Shown piece after piece: positions 60,435-64,000 of a DNA stretch of 64,000 nucleotides. Below the pieces are notes generated by a model. It did not search any database. It was not told the origin of the DNA and was given only the letters and a program-made list of their open reading frames with translations. Numbering within the stretch: the first letter of the stretch is position 1; the number at the start of each line of letters is the position of its first letter. The position numbers and the translations under genes are program-made. The stretch is taken from contig CP144172.1 in NCBI GenBank assembly GCA_039636865.1, positions 1,736,001 through 1,800,000 of the forward strand, written 5' to 3'. This DNA is from Dermatophilaceae bacterium Sec6.4 (GTDB lineage: Bacteria > Actinomycetota > Actinomycetes > Actinomycetales > Dermatophilaceae).

Positions 60435-62558
60435 GTGGCCGACGGCAGACAGCGCGTAGATCGACCTGAGGACTACTCGGCCCGGCATTTGCAGGTCCTG
60501 GAAGGCCTGGAGGCGGTGCGCAAACGTCCCGGTATGTACATCGGCTCCACAGATTCCAGGGGGCTGATGCACTGCCTCTGGGAGATCATCGACAACTCGG
60601 TCGACGAAGCCCTCGGCGGGTACGGCGAGCAGATCGACGTCGTGCTGCACCGGGACGGGTCGGTGCAGGTCATCGATCGCGGGCGGGGCATACCCGTTGA
60701 CGCCGAACCGCGCACCGGGTTGTCCGGCGTCGAGGTGGCCCTGACCAAGCTGCATGCCGGCGGCAAATTCGGTGGTGGCTCCTACACCGCGACGGGCGGG
60801 TTGCACGGGGTCGGAGCCTCGGTCGTCAACGCGTTGTCGAGCCGGTTGGATATCGAGGTCGACCGCGGCGGGACGACCCACTCGATGAGTTTTCGTCGTG
60901 GTGAGCCCGGACTGTACGACGATCGCTCGGGTCTTGGACCGGACAGCCCGTTCACCCCTTACGTCGACCGTAGTGAGCTGCGGACATCAGGTCGCACCAA
61001 ACGGGGAGTGACCGGCACCCGGATCCGGTACTGGGCCGACCACCAGGTGTTCCTGGCTGACGCGAGTTTCGACTACGCGGGCCTGGCAGATCGCGCCCGG
61101 CAGACGTCGTTCCTGATACCCGGCCTGCGGATCGTGATCCGCGACGAGCGCGGACTACCGGGCACACCGCCTGCGGATGGACCGCTTGAAGAGGTCTTCC
61201 AGCACGACGGGGGCATCTCGGAGTTCACCGACTTCCTCGCGCCCGACGCAGCCCTTACCTCGACCTGGCGTCTGCAGGGGTCCGGCACCTTCCACGAGAC
61301 GGTGCCGGTGCTGGACGAGCACGGTCATCTCAACTCTCAGGAGGTGGCGCGTGAGGCCACCGTCGACGTCGCCGTGAGATGGGGCACGGGATACGAGACG
61401 TCGGTGTCTTCGTTCGTGAACATCGTGGCCACGCCGAAGGGCGGCACCCACCTCGCGGGCTTCGAGCAGGGGCTCGTCAAGGCGTTCCGCAAGCAGTTGG
61501 ACGCCAACTCACGGCGTTTGAAGATCGGGTCGGACAAACCCGAAAAAGACGATATGACCGCTGGGATGACCGCAGTGGTGACAGTGCGCCTGGCGGAACC
61601 ACAGTTCGAGGGTCAGACCAAGGAAATTCTCGGTACCTCCGCGGTACGGGGCATTGTCGCCAAGATCATCGAGAAAGAACTGACGGCCCACCTCACCGCG
61701 ACCGGTCGGGACGGCAAGACGCAGTCGACGCAGCTGCAGGAGAAGATTGTCAATGAGATGAAGGCGCGCATCAGCGCCCGGACAATGAAGGAGACTCAGC
61801 GTCGCAAGACCGCGCTGGAGAGTTCCTCGCTGCCAGGGAAGCTGAAGGACTGTCGCTCGACGGACATAGCGCACACCGAGCTGTTCATCGTCGAGGGGGA
61901 CAGCGCTCTTGGCACCGGCCTCGCCGCGCGCAACTCGGAATACCAGGCTCTGTTGCCGATCCGCGGCAAGATTCTGAATGTTCAGAAGGCCTCTGTCGGG
62001 GACATGCTGAAGAACGCGGAGTGTGCGGCGATCATCCAGGTCGTCGGTGCCGGTTCGGGGCGTAGCTTCGAACTGGAGGCCGCCCGGTACGGCAAGATCA
62101 TCCTGATGACCGACGCGGACGTGGACGGTGCCCACATCCGCACGCTGTTGCTGACGCTCTTCTTCCGGTACATGCGCCCGTTGGTCGATGCCGGGAGGGT
62201 GTACGCCGCCGTGCCTCCCTTGCATCGGATCGAGACCGTGGCCCAGGGTCGCGCCAAGGGCGAGGTGCTCTACACCTATTCCGAGGCGCAGATGCGTTCC
62301 ACCATGGCCCAACTGCAGCGGCGCGGCCGTAACGTCAAGCCTCCGCAGCGATACAAGGGGCTGGGTGAGATGGATGCCGATCAGCTGGCCGAGACGACCA
62401 TGGAACCGCGCCACCGGATGCTGCGACGGGTAACCCTTGCCGACGCCGAAAAGGCGGAGGCTTGTTTCGATCTGCTGATGGGTAGTGACGTCGCACCGCG
62501 GAAGGAGTTCATCGTGGACTCGGCGGCCGCACTGGACAGAGAGCGCATCGACGTCTGA
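60435..62558 (+). CDS. parE: DNA topoisomerase IV-type subunit B (ParE)
   Basis: 707 residues. GHKL ATPase: EIIDNSVDEALGG, VIDRGRGIPVD and GGLHGVGASVVNALS motifs, then the transducer domain, and the TOPRIM domain with the signature EGDSALGTGLAARNSEYQALLPIRGKILNVQKA and the DxD in MTDADVDGAHIRTLL. EGDSALGT in place of EGDSAGG fits actinobacterial ParE rather than GyrB. It is the ATPase subunit partnering ParC, which is not in the window. GTG at 60435. Separated from dinB by 43 bases. Confidence 0.93.
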   Translation: MADGRQRVDRPEDYSARHLQVLEGLEAVRKRPGMYIGSTDSRGLMHCLWEIIDNSVDEALGGYGEQIDVVLHRDGSVQVIDRGRGIPVDAEPRTGLSGVEVALTKLHAGGKFGGGSYTATGGLHGVGASVVNALSSRLDIEVDRGGTTHSMSFRRGEPGLYDDRSGLGPDSPFTPYVDRSELRTSGRTKRGVTGTRIRYWADHQVFLADASFDYAGLADRARQTSFLIPGLRIVIRDERGLPGTPPADGPLEEVFQHDGGISEFTDFLAPDAALTSTWRLQGSGTFHETVPVLDEHGHLNSQEVAREATVDVAVRWGTGYETSVSSFVNIVATPKGGTHLAGFEQGLVKAFRKQLDANSRRLKIGSDKPEKDDMTAGMTAVVTVRLAEPQFEGQTKEILGTSAVRGIVAKIIEKELTAHLTATGRDGKTQSTQLQEKIVNEMKARISARTMKETQRRKTALESSSLPGKLKDCRSTDIAHTELFIVEGDSALGTGLAARNSEYQALLPIRGKILNVQKASVGDMLKNAECAAIIQVVGAGSGRSFELEAARYGKIILMTDADVDGAHIRTLLLTLFFRYMRPLVDAGRVYAAVPPLHRIETVAQGRAKGEVLYTYSEAQMRSTMAQLQRRGRNVKPPQRYKGLGEMDADQLAETTMEPRHRMLRRVTLADAEKAEACFDLLMGSDVAPRKEFIVDSAAALDRERIDV

Positions 62559-62588
62559 GATCCAGGTGGCGCCCACGGCGTCCTGGTG

Positions 62589-62602
62589 CGAACATGTGTT
62601 CG
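62589..62602 (+). promoter_or_regulatory. LexA (SOS) box of dinB
   Basis: CGAACATGTGTTCG is a perfect palindrome of the actinobacterial LexA consensus CGAAC-N4-GTTCG. It overlaps or just precedes the dinB start codons, so LexA would block transcription until DNA damage. Confidence 0.85.
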
Positions 62603-63807
62603 TGTCTTCATCGGTCAGCGTGTCCGTGCCGGGGATCCTGCACGCCGATCTGGACTCGTTCTACGCGTCGGTAGAGCAACGTGATGACCCGTCCCTGCGC
62701 GGTCGCCCGATGGCGGTGGGAGGCGGCATCATCCTGGCTGCCAGTTATCCGGCCAAGGCGTTCGGCGTCCGCACCGCCATGAGTGAGCGGGTGGCCCGCA
62801 GTCTGTGTCCGGATCTTGTCATCGTTCCTCCCAGGATGAGCGCCTACAGCCAGGCCAGCCGGGCGGTGTTCGATGTGTTCCACGACATCACGCCACTGGT
62901 CGAGGGCATCTCGATCGATGAGGCATTTCTGGACGTATCCGGGCTGCGACGGTTGGTGGGACCCCCGGAGCAGCTGGGCGCCATCGTGCGTTCCAGGGTG
63001 CGTGCCGAGGTGGGACTACCGATCTCCGTGGGCGGCGCGAGCACGAAGTTCCTCGCGAAGATCGCGAGTGCGGTGAGCAAACCGGACGGGTTGCTCATCG
63101 TGCCGGTCGGCGGTGAAGAGGACTTCCTGCATCCGCTGCCCATCGAGCGACTCTGGGGCGTCGGGAAGGTGACCTCGGCAAAGCTGCATGCCCGGGGCAT
63201 CGCCACGATCGGCCAACTCGCTGCGGCGCAGGAAACCGACCTCGTGGGCGTCATCGGTGGTGCTGCGGGCCGCCAGCTGTGGGCGCTGGCCAATGTGCGT
63301 GACCCACGTCCGGTGGCACCAGGGCGGCGCAGGCGGTCGATGGGAGCCCAGCGGGCCATCGGCGGCCGTCCGCGTACGGGCGCAGAGCTCGATGAGATCC
63401 TGATGGGGCTGGTGGAGAAGGTGACCGAGCGGCTACGCGATTCGGGGCGGTGGGGAGTGACATTCACCCTGCGGTTGCGGCTGGCCGACTTCAGTCGCGT
63501 CACTCGTTCGCGCACTCTGCCACAGGCGACGGCGGCAACGGCGACATTCCTGCAGATCGGTCGGGATCTACTGGCTGAAACTGCTGCGTTGATCGCGGAT
63601 CGGGGAGTCAATCTGGTGGGAATCAGCGTCGCGGGGCTCACCGAGCCCGATCGCCTGCAGCCGACACTGCCGTTCGATGTGGTCCAGTCCGGGCAGGTGG
63701 ATGCTGCGATGGACACGGTGCGTGAGCGCTTCGGGCCCACCGCGCTGACCCGGGGCGTGCATCTGGGACGCCCGGTGGGGTGGGAGACCCCCGTCCTGCC
63801 CGACTGA
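62602..63807 (+). CDS. dinB: DNA polymerase IV (Y family)
   Basis: About 401 residues. Y-family polymerase with active-site acids: ILHADLDSFYASVEQ (DxD-type), SIDEAFLDVSG near residue 105 (DE), plus AFGVRTAM in the palm. The little-finger domain includes RSMGAQRAIGGRPRTGAELDEI and a C-terminal PTLPFDVVQ beta-clamp-like motif. The true start is uncertain among GTG codons at 62602, 62620 and 62626, since the first lies inside the LexA box. The role is damage-tolerant synthesis. Confidence 0.93.
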   Translation: MSSSVSVSVPGILHADLDSFYASVEQRDDPSLRGRPMAVGGGIILAASYPAKAFGVRTAMSERVARSLCPDLVIVPPRMSAYSQASRAVFDVFHDITPLVEGISIDEAFLDVSGLRRLVGPPEQLGAIVRSRVRAEVGLPISVGGASTKFLAKIASAVSKPDGLLIVPVGGEEDFLHPLPIERLWGVGKVTSAKLHARGIATIGQLAAAQETDLVGVIGGAAGRQLWALANVRDPRPVAPGRRRRSMGAQRAIGGRPRTGAELDEILMGLVEKVTERLRDSGRWGVTFTLRLRLADFSRVTRSRTLPQATAATATFLQIGRDLLAETAALIADRGVNLVGISVAGLTEPDRLQPTLPFDVVQSGQVDAAMDTVRERFGPTALTRGVHLGRPVGWETPVLPD

Positions 63808-63808
63808 G

Positions 63809-63889
63809 GAGCGGGTGCGGATACGGGCAAAGTTCCTTGATGGTCGCGCCGCGCCCGAACAGCAACCATCCCCGTATCTGCACCCGCTC
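63809..63889. repeat. Large inverted repeat after dinB
   Basis: 19-base arms with one mismatch (about 63809-63827 and 63871-63889) and a 43-base centre. The right arm runs into the 20-base repeat copy. No T-run, so a terminator role is uncertain. Confidence 0.7.
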
Positions 63890-63908
63890 TATTTCTGACT
63901 CACCGCAC
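63889..63908 (-). repeat. Intergenic repeat, copy B
   Basis: CTATTTCTGACTCACCGCAC, exact reverse complement of 49246-49265. It lies next to the inverted repeat and ahead of the last gene. Confidence 0.75.
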
Positions 63909-63920
63909 TAGGGTTCGGGT

Positions 63921-64000
63921 ATGTCCGACGATCCTCAGGCTCCGGTACATCCCATCCAGATTGCCCAGGAGCCGCGTGCTGATGAGTTGCTCAGCCGCGA
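63921..64000 (+). CDS. HhH-GPD-type base-excision repair protein, start only
   Basis: ATG at 63921 reads MSDDPQAPVHPIQIAQEPRA then DELLSR before the window ends. The IQIAQxxxADELLSRD start is typical of the actinobacterial HhH-GPD DNA-glycosylase family, but too short to be sure. Confidence 0.6.
   Translation, partial: MSDDPQAPVHPIQIAQEPRADELLSR

Noticed and set aside
1..64000. CRISPR array
   Set aside because: No regularly spaced direct repeats of CRISPR type were seen anywhere, and no cas gene.

Overview
The window is chromosomal DNA from a high-GC actinobacterium. The evidence is GTG and TTG starts, overlapping stop/start codons, a bcc-aa3 respiratory gene set with a di-haem QcrC, a class II DAHP synthase, DUF3043 and DUF3040 proteins, an actinobacterial ParE and an actinobacterial-type LexA box. 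Gene order largely follows the Mycobacterium tuberculosis stretch from about Rv2213 down to Rv2169 (pepB, gcvT, Rv2206, Rv2205c, Rv2204c, Rv2202c, cta/qcr genes, trpD, Rv2191, Rv2185c-Rv2183c, Rv2182c, aroG, pknL, Rv2175c, idsA2, Rv2172c, Rv2169c). There are no mycolic-acid genes, and an aat gene sits where mycobacteria have asnB. A Micrococcales member (Dermacoccaceae/Intrasporangiaceae-like) is my best guess; this is inference from memory of gene order, not from a search.

Layout. 1-7.9 kb: dihydrolipoyl dehydrogenase (cut by the window edge), leucyl aminopeptidase, glycine-cleavage T protein, a CobU-like protein that has lost its P-loop, DUF3043, an M20 dipeptidase coupled to a xi-class glutathione transferase-like protein, and an M50-like membrane protease. 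7.9-15.7 kb: a glycerate-kinase-like protein, an A-type Fe-S carrier, a PfkB kinase, Aat, then ctaC-ctaD-ctaF and a zinc-free MDR oxidoreductase. 16.2-17.6 kb: an IS256-family element with a frameshifted transposase and a 9-bp target duplication. 17.8-22.2 kb: the convergent ctaE-qcrC-qcrA-qcrB operon, ending in a near-perfect long hairpin. ctaCDF and ctaE-qcrCAB together encode the bcc-aa3 supercomplex.

22.4-32.1 kb: a stand-alone receiver-like protein coupled to trpD, a stand-alone AsnC/Lrp ligand domain, a DEDDh exonuclease fused to UvrC-like domains, a lipoprotein with an HEXXH motif, and a tightly overlapping run: SRPBCC protein, ArsA/MinD-like ATPase with a ruined Walker A, Cys-motif protein, two ROK sugar kinases, and an endonuclease/exonuclease/phosphatase-fold enzyme.

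32.1-49.25 kb is an accessory island. It holds single unrelated genes on both strands, wide spacers, toxin-antitoxin modules (MazEF-like and VapBC, each with a palindrome ahead of the antitoxin), a second-copy-type pyrE, hydrolases (one cut by a TAG), acetyltransferases, a truncated PAS gene, a PAP2 phosphatase, a COG4280-like membrane protein and, at its right edge, a Tn3-like remnant with a resolvase stub. A short motif (GATCGNYGACCGG) recurs in its spacers.

49.25-64 kb returns to the core order: esterase, acyltransferase, tandem YbjQ-like protein, class II DAHP synthase, PASTA-type Ser/Thr kinase with a Rv2175c-like DNA-binding partner, polyprenyl synthetase, MetF, HEPN protein, DUF3040, a small zinc-motif protein, ParE, DinB with a consensus LexA box, and the start of a HhH-GPD glycosylase-like gene.
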